A stretch of 64,000 nucleotides of DNA from Gymnodinialimonas sp. 202GB13-11 (GTDB lineage Bacteria > Pseudomonadota > Alphaproteobacteria > Rhodobacterales > Rhodobacteraceae): assembly GCF_040932485.1 (NCBI RefSeq), contig NZ_JBFRBH010000001.1, positions 2,666,001-2,730,000 of the forward strand, in the 5' to 3' direction. Positions 34,369 through 42,850 of this stretch are shown here, one piece after another (position 1 is the stretch's first letter; each line of letters starts with the position of its first letter). A program made the translations under genes and the position numbers. The notes below the pieces were generated by a model. The model ran no database searches and was not told the DNA's origin. It saw nothing but the letters and a program-made list of their open reading frames with translations.

Positions 34369-35360
34369 CCAGCCTCACCGTCCCCCTCAACCAACCCGGC
34401 AAGCACTTCGGCCACATCCGTATCCCCCATTCCGCCGACGACAGCGCCTGGGGGCACGTCATGATCCCCGTCTGCGTGATCAACAACGGCACCGGCCCCA
34501 CCGCGCTTATCACCGGCGCAAACCACGGCGATGAATACGAGGGCCCCATCGCCATCCGCCGCTTCATGGGTGTTGCGGAACCCTCCGACATCCAGGGCCG
34601 CGTGATCCTGATCCCGACCCTCAATCACCCCGCCTTCATGGCCGCCACCCGCAATTCGCCCATCGACAGCGTCAACATGAACCGTGCCTTCCCGGGCTCT
34701 CCGTCCGGCACGATCACCCAAAAGATCGCAGCCCATATCAACGACCACCTGATCCCCGAGGCCGATCTCGTGCTCGACTTCCATTCCGGGGGCAAAACGC
34801 TCGACTTCCTGCCCATGGCCATCAGCCACATCCTCGACGATGCGGAGCAAGACCACCGCTGCGCCACAGCCGCCCGGGCCTTCTCCGCGCCCTATACCGC
34901 CCGCCTGCGCGAGATTGACGATACCGGCATGCTAGACGGCGCCGCCGAACGGGCGGGCAAGACCTTCGTCACCACCGAACTTGGCGGCGCCGGCACAACC
35001 AACGCCCAAAGCGCCGAGATCGCCTATCAGGGCCTGCGCCGCGTCCTCGCCTTCCATGGCATTTTCTGCACCAACTACGCGCCCGCGCCGTCTCGCGCCC
35101 TCGACCTGTCCGATCCCACGGGCTTCCACTTCGCTGAACATCGCGGGCTCTTTGATCCGCAGGTCTCGCTTGGTGATACGGTCGAACGACATCAACGCCT
35201 CGCCCACATCTACCACCCCGAAGACCTCCAAAGCGTGCCCAAAGCGATCTACGCCCAACGCCCCGGCCTCATCGCCGCGCGCCACGTCCCCGGCCTGATC
35301 AAACCCGGCGATTGCGCGTTCGTTACCGGCACTGATACCGGCCCTGCCGGTTTCCCCTGA
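34365..35360 (+). CDS. doeB: N-alpha-acetyl-L-2,4-diaminobutyrate deacetylase
   Basis: The protein has 331 residues of the succinylglutamate desuccinylase/aspartoacylase family. DoeB (EutE) removes the acetyl group made available by DoeA. The zinc site is visible as GANHGDEYEGP (His54, Glu57) and LVLDFHSGG near residue 142. The coupled start inside doeA confirms a two-gene catabolic unit. The remaining ectoine genes (uptake, transaminase, dehydrogenase, AsnC-type regulator) are not in the immediate plus-strand neighbourhood. Confidence 0.93.
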   Translation: MTSLTVPLNQPGKHFGHIRIPHSADDSAWGHVMIPVCVINNGTGPTALITGANHGDEYEGPIAIRRFMGVAEPSDIQGRVILIPTLNHPAFMAATRNSPIDSVNMNRAFPGSPSGTITQKIAAHINDHLIPEADLVLDFHSGGKTLDFLPMAISHILDDAEQDHRCATAARAFSAPYTARLREIDDTGMLDGAAERAGKTFVTTELGGAGTTNAQSAEIAYQGLRRVLAFHGIFCTNYAPAPSRALDLSDPTGFHFAEHRGLFDPQVSLGDTVERHQRLAHIYHPEDLQSVPKAIYAQRPGLIAARHVPGLIKPGDCAFVTGTDTGPAGFP

Positions 35361-35403
35361 TCGAGGCCTCGCACTCCCCTCCCGCGCGGGCTAGGGTCGC
35401 GCC

Positions 35404-36948
35404 ATGAACGCCGTCCCTGCCCCCACCTTCTCCGACGATCAGGCCATGGCCCACGACCGCGTGGCTGAGGTGTTACGCGATATGGGCGTCGATATTGACG
35501 ACGAAACGCTCACGCCCGCAGCCGATGGCAAGGGCGCGGTGCTGGCCATCACTGGTAAAGCGGGATCCGGCAAAACCCTTCTTCTCGCTGAAATCGTCAA
35601 GGCCCTGCAACGCTCAGGCGTCGACCTTATCTCCGGCGATTGGGAGGGCAAGCGCCGCAAAGACCGCCGCACCGTCGCCGTCCTCGCGCCGACCAACAAG
35701 GCCGCCTCCGTTCTACGCAATCGCGGCGTGCCCGCGACTACGATCCACCGCATCCTCTATACGCCCGTCTACGACCCGGAATTCGAGAAGGTCGCCGAAT
35801 GGATGGCCGGCCAAGGCGAGCGCCCGGTGATCGAGGCGCTGACCGACGCCGCGCTGGATCGCGCGAAAGAGGTCTATGACGCCACCAAATCCGTCCCTGC
35901 CGCACTCGCCTCCGCTGGCCTCAGGGGCAGCGATTTCATCACCGGCTGGAAACGCCGCGAAGATGCGCTCGACATCGGCCTTGTCGATGAATCCTCCATG
36001 CTGGACGACAAGCAATATCAGGATCTTAAGGAAATCTTCCCCGTCCTGATCCTCTTCGGCGACCCGGCGCAGCTTGCCCCAGTCGGTCAGTCCGGTGAGA
36101 TGGTCTTCGACAAATTCAAAGGCCCCAACCTGATGCATCTGGGCCGGGTCCACCGACAAGACGCCGACAACCCGATCCTTGATCTCGCCCATGCGCTTGG
36201 CGACCCTGACCTGGAATTCTCGGATTTCGAGCGCATGATCACCGAGGCCGCCGCCCGCGATGACCGCGTGCAGGTCGCAGGCGCGGTGAATTCCGACATG
36301 ATGGCGCGCTCGCCGGTTCTGGTCTGGCGCAATGCCACGCGCATTCGCCTGATCTCGGCCTTCCGCTCCGCCCATGGTGCGGCGGATGATGAGCTTCTGC
36401 CGGGCGAGCCGCTGATCTGCGACGGGATCGAACTGCCCCTCAAGCACCGCAAGAAGCGCATTGATCTTGAGGCGCGCGGCCTCATCAAAGGCGCGCCCGT
36501 GATCTATCTCGGCCCCGGCAACCGCCCCGGTTTCTCGCGCCTGCATGTCATCGGCGCCGAAACCCCGCGTTTCTCCGCCGCCTCCATCGTGAAGATCGAA
36601 AAGCCCGATGAGGATGAGCCGTTCATCCCCTACGCCGCCCGCATGGGCGCGGCCTTCCTGCACGGTGCGGCTGTCACGACCCACAAGGCGCAGGGCTCGC
36701 AATGGCCCGAGGTGCAGGTCTTCGCCCCCGACCTCTACGCCGCCTCCCGCGCCGGTCGGATGGAGGCGGGGCAGGCCCTCTGGAAGCGCCTCGCCTATGT
36801 CGCCATCACCCGCGCCGAAGAGCGTCTGATCTGGGTGACGCGCTACCGCCTCTCGCGCCCGACCGAGGCGCTTGGCATCGACGATCTGGAAGTGAAGGTT
36901 GCGCCCTTGTCGCTGGAGGCTGAAGACGACGGCGCACCACAAGTGTAA
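35404..36948 (+). CDS. RecD-like ATP-dependent DNA helicase (superfamily 1)
   Basis: The protein has 514 residues. It has the Walker A GKAGSGKT at 51-58, motif Ia AVLAPTNKAASVLRNRGVPATTIHR, motif II VDESSM near 193, motif III LFGDPAQLAPVG near 220, and a UvrD-C-2 end with THKAQGSQWPEVQVF and the YVAITRAEERLIW arginine-finger motif. This makes it a stand-alone Pif1/RecD/Dda-like 5'-3' helicase. No RecB or RecC is adjacent, so it is not the RecBCD subunit. It may act in replication or repair. Confidence 0.88.
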   Translation: MNAVPAPTFSDDQAMAHDRVAEVLRDMGVDIDDETLTPAADGKGAVLAITGKAGSGKTLLLAEIVKALQRSGVDLISGDWEGKRRKDRRTVAVLAPTNKAASVLRNRGVPATTIHRILYTPVYDPEFEKVAEWMAGQGERPVIEALTDAALDRAKEVYDATKSVPAALASAGLRGSDFITGWKRREDALDIGLVDESSMLDDKQYQDLKEIFPVLILFGDPAQLAPVGQSGEMVFDKFKGPNLMHLGRVHRQDADNPILDLAHALGDPDLEFSDFERMITEAAARDDRVQVAGAVNSDMMARSPVLVWRNATRIRLISAFRSAHGAADDELLPGEPLICDGIELPLKHRKKRIDLEARGLIKGAPVIYLGPGNRPGFSRLHVIGAETPRFSAASIVKIEKPDEDEPFIPYAARMGAAFLHGAAVTTHKAQGSQWPEVQVFAPDLYAASRAGRMEAGQALWKRLAYVAITRAEERLIWVTRYRLSRPTEALGIDDLEVKVAPLSLEAEDDGAPQV

Positions 36949-36988
36949 CTACAGAAGAACTACAGGTTCACTACAGGATCAGGCACCC

Positions 36989-37717
36989 ATGAAAACCATC
37001 CTCATTACCGGCGCCAGCAGCGGCATCGGCCACGCCACAGCCCGCGTTTTTCTCGAAGATGGATGGCACGTCGGCCTCCTCGCGCGCCGCGCCGAACCGC
37101 TTGCGGAACTGGCAGCAAAACATGAAAACGCCCTCGCTCTACCCGGCGACGTGACCGATTTAGGTCAAGTCGAACAAGCGGTTGCGCAGCTCGTCGGGAA
37201 ATGGGGCCGCCTCGATGCAGTCTTCAACAATGCAGGAATCTTTTCGCCCCAAGGCACGATCGACGAGATCGACCCCACCGACTGGCACAATTCCGTCGCC
37301 GTGAACTTGACCGGCATGTTCAACACCGCCCGCGCAGCCTTTGCCGCCATGCGAACCCAATCCCCCCAAGGCGGCCGCATCATCAACAACGGCTCGCTTT
37401 CGGCGCACACGCCACGCGAAGGAAGCATCTGTTATACAACAACAAAACACGGCGTGACGGGTCTGACAAAGACCCTTGCGCTCGACGGTCGTCCCTTCAA
37501 TATCGCCGCTTGCCAGATCGATATCGGCAACGCCAAAACGGATCTCGTCGAAAAGCTCAACGACCGCCTCCTCGCTGACGGCAAACCACTTTTGCCGATG
37601 ATGGATGTCGAAGACGTCGCCCGCTCGGTCCTGCACATGGCGAACATGCCACCCAGCGCCAATGTCCTCTTCCAAACTGTGATGGCCACCAACATGCCCT
37701 ATGTCGGCCGCGGATAG
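36989..37717 (+). CDS. Short-chain dehydrogenase/reductase
   Basis: The protein has 242 residues. The cofactor motif TGASSGIG lies at residues 7-14, the NNAG stretch near 88, the catalytic serine in NNGSLSAHTP, and the catalytic YTTTK (YxxxK). An arginine pair in the second strand (ARRAEPL) suggests NADP preference, which is inference. The substrate is unknown. The ATG at 36989 fits the family start; a longer frame overlaps the helicase. It is convergent with the next gene. Confidence 0.9.
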   Translation: MKTILITGASSGIGHATARVFLEDGWHVGLLARRAEPLAELAAKHENALALPGDVTDLGQVEQAVAQLVGKWGRLDAVFNNAGIFSPQGTIDEIDPTDWHNSVAVNLTGMFNTARAAFAAMRTQSPQGGRIINNGSLSAHTPREGSICYTTTKHGVTGLTKTLALDGRPFNIAACQIDIGNAKTDLVEKLNDRLLADGKPLLPMMDVEDVARSVLHMANMPPSANVLFQTVMATNMPYVGRG

Positions 37718-37783
37718 TCTCCGGATCAGCCAGCCTCCCAAAGAATTTTCATACTTTCAATGAATTCGGTCACTTAACCCTAT

Positions 37784-37799
37784 TGCTCAACCTTGAGCA
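37784..37799. terminator. Perfect inverted repeat between convergent genes
   Basis: TGCTCAA-CC-TTGAGCA is a perfect seven-base inverted repeat between the SDR and the NTF2-like gene. The two-base spacer is tight for a hairpin, so the inner pairs would open. A terminator for either gene is possible; a protein site is the alternative. Confidence 0.3.
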
Positions 37800-37803
37800 G
37801 CGG

Positions 37804-38235
37804 CTAATCCCCCGGCATCCGCACCCATTGCCGTCGCCAATCCGGGGCCTCGAAAGGATCCGGCCAGAACTCGCGCTGAAGCGCAATCAGATCGCCACGC
37901 ACCGTGTGAAAGGTGATCGCAGTGGCCCGCATCTCACCATCGCTGACACCGACCTCTGTGACGATCTGATCCCCTTCCCCGACGATCCGCCGCAAATCGA
38001 AGGTCCACAATCCACTCGCCGGATAGGCCGTGTTGATCGCCGCAAAGTTCTCGCGGCCTTCGATCATCTCTTCGGATTGTGGCCATTGAAGACGAAAATC
38101 CTCAGTCAAACAAAGGCTGGCCGCGTGAAAGTCATTGCTGGCCATCGCCTTCCAGAACCGGCGAACGACAGCTTGGGCGGCGGCGGACACCGCCTTCAGG
38201 CCCGGATATAGCGGAAGACGGCTGAGGCTAACCAC
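37804..38235 (-). CDS. Nuclear transport factor 2-like (SnoaL fold) protein
   Basis: The protein has 143 residues. It shows an NTF2-like fold: VVRRFWKAMASNDFHAASLCLTEDFRLQWP at the start, GRENFAAINTAYP in the middle and REFWPDPFEAPDWRRQWV at the end. Members are ligand-binding or small isomerase-like proteins; this one has no clear catalytic residues to assign. It starts with GTG at 38235, inside the end of the TIGR02186 gene. Confidence 0.75.
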   Translation of the reverse strand: MVSLSRLPLYPGLKAVSAAAQAVVRRFWKAMASNDFHAASLCLTEDFRLQWPQSEEMIEGRENFAAINTAYPASGLWTFDLRRIVGEGDQIVTEVGVSDGEMRATAITFHTVRGDLIALQREFWPDPFEAPDWRRQWVRMPGD

Positions 38236-38960
38236 CCAGCCGCAATGGCAATGGCGAGCGAAAGGATGCCGTACACCAACGGCCGTTCGTGGGCGAGATT
38301 GTAGATAAACCGTTCTATGCCGACTTTTCGCACCGCAATATCCTGCTCATACACGTCGAGGACTTCGCCCCCACGCGTCAAGAATATGCGTGTACGGTAG
38401 TCTCCTTCAACAAGGTTTGCAGGCAAACGGATGGATGTGTCGAACAATGTTTCGTTACGGAGGGTCACGCCGCCTTCGATGGACTGATACAAATCCTCGG
38501 ATTCTCGTATACGGATCAAAGCGTTGGTGAATTCCTCAGGGTGCTCTACGCCGGTGCCAACCGCCCGAATCGCGCGCGAGATCGAAACATGGTGGCGCAG
38601 GTCTTCCACCTGACTTAACGCGTCTGCCATCGTTCCCGTTGTGGCCACGGCGTAGAAAGAGGGGGCTTCGTCCACCTCGATTGAGGCCGCATTCACCCAA
38701 ATCCCAAAGCGTCTGTCCTTGCGCCGAACGGCCACAGGTTCGCTTGGACCTTCAATCGTGATGATGACCTCAAGGTCGCCCTCGGGCGAGGGGGCATCGC
38801 GCTCGACGGCTCCGAAGATCAAGATCTCGGAGCCAACGAAATTCGCGGTGATGTTGATCGCATCCCGGCTGAGGCCCGCCACAACCGTTTCAGCGCGCAA
38901 GGGCAGGCAAACTGCGAGGAGGGCTGCAAGCCCGAGGAGGGTTTGAACAGCGCGTCTCAA
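38196..38960 (-). CDS. TIGR02186-family membrane-anchored exported protein
   Basis: The protein has 254 residues: a signal peptide ending ALAVCLPLRAET, an extracytoplasmic domain with ETVVAGLSRDAINITANFVGSEILIFGAV and WVNAASIEVDEAPSFYAVATTG, and a C-terminal hydrophobic helix (GILSLAIAIAAGWLASAVFRY). The family occurs next to TauE/SafE transporters in alphaproteobacteria, as here, with an ATGA overlap. It is likely an accessory subunit on the periplasmic face, but the function is not established. Confidence 0.88.
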   Translation of the reverse strand: MRRAVQTLLGLAALLAVCLPLRAETVVAGLSRDAINITANFVGSEILIFGAVERDAPSPEGDLEVIITIEGPSEPVAVRRKDRRFGIWVNAASIEVDEAPSFYAVATTGTMADALSQVEDLRHHVSISRAIRAVGTGVEHPEEFTNALIRIRESEDLYQSIEGGVTLRNETLFDTSIRLPANLVEGDYRTRIFLTRGGEVLDVYEQDIAVRKVGIERFIYNLAHERPLVYGILSLAIAIAAGWLASAVFRYIRA

Positions 38961-39883
38961 TGGGCCGCTCCCGCGCCAATCGAGTAGAGCTCAGAGGGCA
39001 TGACCAGCAGATCGAACGCGAGCTTTCCACACACCGCAAGCACCATGATCGCGAGCAGAATACGCAGCTGTTCCGCCTTCAACCGTGTCCCGATCCGCGC
39101 GCCGATCTGTGCGCCGATAACGCCGCCGACCAGCAACAGAACTGCCAGCACCATATCGACCGTGAAGTTCGTGGTCGCATGCATCAGAGTGGCGAATCCG
39201 GTTACAAAGATGATCTGGAACAGTGAGGTTCCGACCACAACTTTCGTCGGCATTCCAAGAAGATAGATCATGGCAGGCACCATGATAAAACCGCCACCCA
39301 CACCCATGATGGCTGCCAAGACACCGACGAACAGGCCGACCAGAAGCGGCGGGATCACGGAGATATAAAGGCCCGATGTCCGGAACCGCATTTTGAAAGG
39401 CAGCGCGTCGATCCAGCCGCGTTGGCGACGCTTGGGCACAGCCGCTTCACCGCCCGGCGCGCGCGCTTTGCGGATGGCATTCAGGCTCTCAAAGAACATC
39501 AGCCCGCCGATGATGCCCAGAAACACCACGTAGCAAAGCTTAACCAGCAGATCGACTTGCCCGATGGCAGTCAGGGCCGCAAACACCTGCACGCCGATCG
39601 CGGCCCCGACAAGGCCGCCAATCAACAAGACGACCCCCATTTTGAGGTCCACCGTTTTTCGTTTGAAATGGGCCAGCACGCCCGAAAACGACGACGCGAC
39701 GATCTGATTGGCCTCAGTCGCCACGGCCACTGCGGGCGGAATGCCGATAAAAAACAGAAGCGGGGTCATCAGGAACCCACCGCCGACGCCAAACATGCCC
39801 GACAGAATGCCGACGAGCCCACCCAGCCCCAGCAGAAGGAAAGCGTTCACGCTCACCTCGGCGATGGGTAGGTAGATCTGCAT
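38957..39883 (-). CDS. TauE/SafE-family sulfite or organosulfonate exporter
   Basis: The protein has 308 residues with about eight hydrophobic helices in two repeats. The family marks GMFGVGGGFLMTPLLFFIGIPPAVAVATEANQ near residue 30 and IMGVGGGFIMVPAMIYLLGMPTKVVVGTSLF near 200 are the duplicated signature. Relatives export sulfite or sulfoacetate; the ligand here is unknown. The ATG at 39883 (MQIYLPIAEV) is preferred to 39958. It overlaps the TIGR02186 gene, which it precedes in the transcript. Confidence 0.92.
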   Translation of the reverse strand: MQIYLPIAEVSVNAFLLLGLGGLVGILSGMFGVGGGFLMTPLLFFIGIPPAVAVATEANQIVASSFSGVLAHFKRKTVDLKMGVVLLIGGLVGAAIGVQVFAALTAIGQVDLLVKLCYVVFLGIIGGLMFFESLNAIRKARAPGGEAAVPKRRQRGWIDALPFKMRFRTSGLYISVIPPLLVGLFVGVLAAIMGVGGGFIMVPAMIYLLGMPTKVVVGTSLFQIIFVTGFATLMHATTNFTVDMVLAVLLLVGGVIGAQIGARIGTRLKAEQLRILLAIMVLAVCGKLAFDLLVMPSELYSIGAGAAH

Positions 39884-40031
39884 GGGCTTTAGGCTTTCGT
39901 TGAGTCGCGTCGCGTGTACCCCGGCTAACGGGATTCTGCACTGCGGCACCATGGCCAATCACGGCAATAGACTCAGCCAATGGGGCAGTGTCTTCGTGTG
40001 GGACGGAGTGCCGCCTCTCGTCAAGGCTATT

Positions 40032-40050
40032 TTGAGAACATGGGTCTCAA
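40032..40050. promoter_or_regulatory. TTGAGA-N7-TCTCAA dyad in an AT-rich divergent intergenic region
   Basis: The 246 bases between the TauE-type gene and the ECF sigma gene contain this inverted repeat, followed by an AT-rich stretch TTATCTATATCC and a T-run. It could be an operator or promoter element for either direction. No matching copy was noticed elsewhere. Confidence 0.3.
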
Positions 40051-40129
40051 TTATCTATATCCCGGTTTTATAGTTTTTTTCTGAATTGAACCCAAGGATC
40101 AAGCCGCGTGCTGCGTCATAGGGTATGAG

Positions 40130-40675
40130 ATGCGCATGGATGTGAGTGACGAAGATCTGGCCCTTGCGGCGGCTGGCGGCGATGCGACCGCGTTCGAGCT
40201 TTTGCTTGGGCGGGTCTACGACCGTCTGTTCGCGCTCTGCTTTCGGCTGACCGGCGCACAGGCCGAGGCGGAGGATCTGACGCAGGACATCTGCCTCGCC
40301 CTGCCCGCCAAGCTCGCCGGGTATCGCGGAGATGCGAAGATCACGACCTGGCTTTACCGCGTCGCCATGAACGCGGCGACCGACCGGCGCAGGCGTGCGG
40401 CGAGCTATGCGCGGGCCACCGATGGGTGGGCGGATGTGGAGATTGATCGCCAGAAGGGCGCGGTGGAAGCGGCTGAAGGCACTGAATGGCTCTACCGCGC
40501 GATGGCGGGTTTGAGCCCGAGTTTACGGGACACGCTGGCACTGGTGCTGGATGATGTCACCCATGCAGAGGCGGCTGAGATCCTTGGAACCACTGAGGGA
40601 ACGATCAGCTGGCGCGTAGCCGAAGCGAAGAAAAAGCTGCGCGAGATGAGAGTATTAGAGGAGGAGGGCCAATGA
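40130..40675 (+). CDS. ECF-type RNA polymerase sigma factor
   Basis: The protein has 181 residues with sigma region 2 (residues 20-90, VYDRLFALCFRLTG and AEDLTQDICLALPAKLAGYRG then TTWLYRVAMNAATDRRRR) and region 4 (120-175, SPSLRDTLALVLDDVTHAEAAEILGTTEGTISWRVAEAKKKLRE). It redirects polymerase to a small regulon. The VWA-domain gene overlaps it as ATGA and has a short N-terminal cytoplasmic part with a membrane helix that could hold the sigma factor. No standard anti-sigma gene is next to it. Confidence 0.93.
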   Translation: MRMDVSDEDLALAAAGGDATAFELLLGRVYDRLFALCFRLTGAQAEAEDLTQDICLALPAKLAGYRGDAKITTWLYRVAMNAATDRRRRAASYARATDGWADVEIDRQKGAVEAAEGTEWLYRAMAGLSPSLRDTLALVLDDVTHAEAAEILGTTEGTISWRVAEAKKKLREMRVLEEEGQ

Positions 40676-42801
40676 CCTCCCGCGATGAATTCAACGATCT
40701 GAAACGCGCGATGGCCGACGCCACGCCTCCGCCCGATGCCGCGCGCAAGGCAGCCAATCTGGCGCAAGCGCAGGAAATTTTCGCCCGCACCCAAGGATCG
40801 CTGCAACAGGCCCGTCAAAGCTCTGACCCTTCCCCGAAGAAGGGATTTTTCAAAGGAGCTTTTGATATGCTTTTGACCCGCACCACTGGCGCATTGACCG
40901 CCACAACCGCATTGGTCGCCGTCGGCGTCCTGACGCTTAGCCCCGTCGGGCAAGACCTTCTGCGTGGGCCTACGACTCTCTCGGAGCCGGGTATCAGCGA
41001 GGTTGATCTGGCTCCGTCCGAGGCGGAGACAGGATCGGTCCCGGCAGCACAGGCAGAAGAAGCCATTTTGGATGACGTGGCTCTGGCCCCTGTCAGTTCG
41101 GATGGCGACGCTGCGGGTGCGCCCGCGCCTGAACCTGTACCGGCGGTTGAGCCTCGCTTAGAGATCGCGGACACGGAAGCCGCGCCAGAAATCGCGCGAC
41201 CACGGATTGCTTCACCCAACGGCTACAATGCCACGACAGGCGAAACGACTGGCGCTTTGGACGGCTTGCTTTCGCTTGAGGAATCGGGCGCTGGCGCGAT
41301 CACACAATTCGGCACCGGAAATACAGCGGCGCTTCAACAGGAAGGTCGCGTTGCGACCGGGATTTTCCAGGATGTCGCCCCGCTTCCGGCACCGCAGAAC
41401 ACCGAAGAATTCGCCAATGCTGATGACAACCCGGTGCAGGTTGTGGCTGAAAACCCGGTCTCCACCTTCTCAAGCGACGTCGACACCGCGGCTTATTCCC
41501 TGCTGCGTTCCTCCCTGAACCGGGGGCAATTGCCCAACCCCGATGCCATCCGCATCGAGGAGATGATGAACTATTTCCCCTACGACCTGCCCGCACCGGA
41601 CGCAGATGATGTCAGCCCCTTCCAACCCACGGTGGAGGTCTTCCAGACCCCGTGGAACCCCGACACACAATTGGTTCATATCGGCATTCAGGGTGAATTG
41701 CCCGCCATTGAGGATCGTCCACCACTGAATCTTGTTTTCTTGATCGACACGTCGGGCTCAATGAACGACCCGACCAAGCTGCCGCTGCTGATCCAGTCCT
41801 TCCGCCTGATGCTTGACCGTCTGAACCCCGACGATCAGGTCGCTATCGTGACCTATGCGGGCTCTGCCGGTGTGGCGCTGGCGCCGACTGCGGCCAGCGA
41901 CACAGCCACGATTTCCGCCGCGTTGACCGCGTTGCAGGCCGGGGGTGGCACCAATGGTGTGGGCGGTTTGCAGGCAGCGTACGACTTGGCGGCTGAGATG
42001 ACCGAGGATGGCGAAGTGTCCCGCGTTTTGCTGGCCACCGATGGCGATTTCAACGTCGGCATTAGCGACCCGGACGCGCTGGAGGACTACATCAGCGAGC
42101 AGCGTGAAACCGGCATCTACCTGTCCGTCCTCGGCTTTGGGCGCGGCAATCTGCAGGACGACACGATGCAGGCGCTGGCGCAGAACGGGAACGGCACGGC
42201 GGCCTATATCGACACCCTGCACGAGGCGCAGCGCGTGCTGGTGGATCAACTGGCTGGGGCGCTGTTCCCTATTGCCGACGACCTGAAGATTCAGGTTGAG
42301 TTCAACCCGGAGGTCATCGCCGAATACCGACTGATCGGCTACGAGACGCGCGGTCTGGCCCGTGAGGATTTTGCCAACGACGCCGTCGATGCGGGAGAGT
42401 TGGGCGCGGGCCATTCGGTGACAGCGATCTACGAGGTCACGCCGGTCGGCTCCCCCGCCACGCTGGTCGCACCCCTGCGCTATGCGGCGGACGATGGGGC
42501 AGAGACGGAATTCGGCGATGAGCTCGGCTTCATCTCTCTCCGCTGGAAGGAACCGGGCGAGGATGAGAGCACGCTGGTCGATTTCGCCATCCCCGCCGCC
42601 GCGTCCGAGCCGGGGCAAGAGGCGCAATTCGCCGCCGCCATTGCGGGGTTCGGCCAGCTTCTGCGCGGGAATGAGTTCCTTGGCGACTGGGGCTATGACG
42701 AGGCCATCGCACTCGCCAATGCGAACCGCGGCGAAGACGAGTTCGGCTATCGGCAAGAGGCCGTGCAATTGATGCGGCTGGCCCAAAGCCTTTCCCAATA
42801 A
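40672..42801 (+). CDS. VWA-domain protein (YfbK type) with N-terminal membrane anchor
   Basis: The protein has 709 residues. A cytoplasmic-looking start (MTSRDEFNDLKRAMADATPP) and a hydrophobic helix near residues 65-85 come before a long acidic Pro/Ala/Glu-rich linker. The YfbK-type N-domain (ENPVSTFSSDVDTAAYSLLRS) precedes the von Willebrand A domain with MIDAS DTSGS at 359-363, and a DUF3520-like C-domain ends the protein. It probably faces the periplasm and binds ligand or metal there. The start is coupled to the sigma gene, so the N-terminal part may act as its anti-sigma factor. Confidence 0.9.
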   Translation: MTSRDEFNDLKRAMADATPPPDAARKAANLAQAQEIFARTQGSLQQARQSSDPSPKKGFFKGAFDMLLTRTTGALTATTALVAVGVLTLSPVGQDLLRGPTTLSEPGISEVDLAPSEAETGSVPAAQAEEAILDDVALAPVSSDGDAAGAPAPEPVPAVEPRLEIADTEAAPEIARPRIASPNGYNATTGETTGALDGLLSLEESGAGAITQFGTGNTAALQQEGRVATGIFQDVAPLPAPQNTEEFANADDNPVQVVAENPVSTFSSDVDTAAYSLLRSSLNRGQLPNPDAIRIEEMMNYFPYDLPAPDADDVSPFQPTVEVFQTPWNPDTQLVHIGIQGELPAIEDRPPLNLVFLIDTSGSMNDPTKLPLLIQSFRLMLDRLNPDDQVAIVTYAGSAGVALAPTAASDTATISAALTALQAGGGTNGVGGLQAAYDLAAEMTEDGEVSRVLLATDGDFNVGISDPDALEDYISEQRETGIYLSVLGFGRGNLQDDTMQALAQNGNGTAAYIDTLHEAQRVLVDQLAGALFPIADDLKIQVEFNPEVIAEYRLIGYETRGLAREDFANDAVDAGELGAGHSVTAIYEVTPVGSPATLVAPLRYAADDGAETEFGDELGFISLRWKEPGEDESTLVDFAIPAAASEPGQEAQFAAAIAGFGQLLRGNEFLGDWGYDEAIALANANRGEDEFGYRQEAVQLMRLAQSLSQ

Positions 42802-42823
42802 ACCCTTTTCCATGACGCTCAGG

Positions 42824-42848
42824 CGCCCGGTGCTTCACGGCCCGGGCG
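42824..42848. terminator. GC hairpin between convergent genes
   Basis: CGCCCGG and CCGGGCG form a seven-pair stem with an 11-base loop, followed on the plus strand by TCTTATTCT. It lies between the VWA gene and the isomerase-like gene and may serve both. Confidence 0.55.
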
Positions 42849-42850
42849 TC

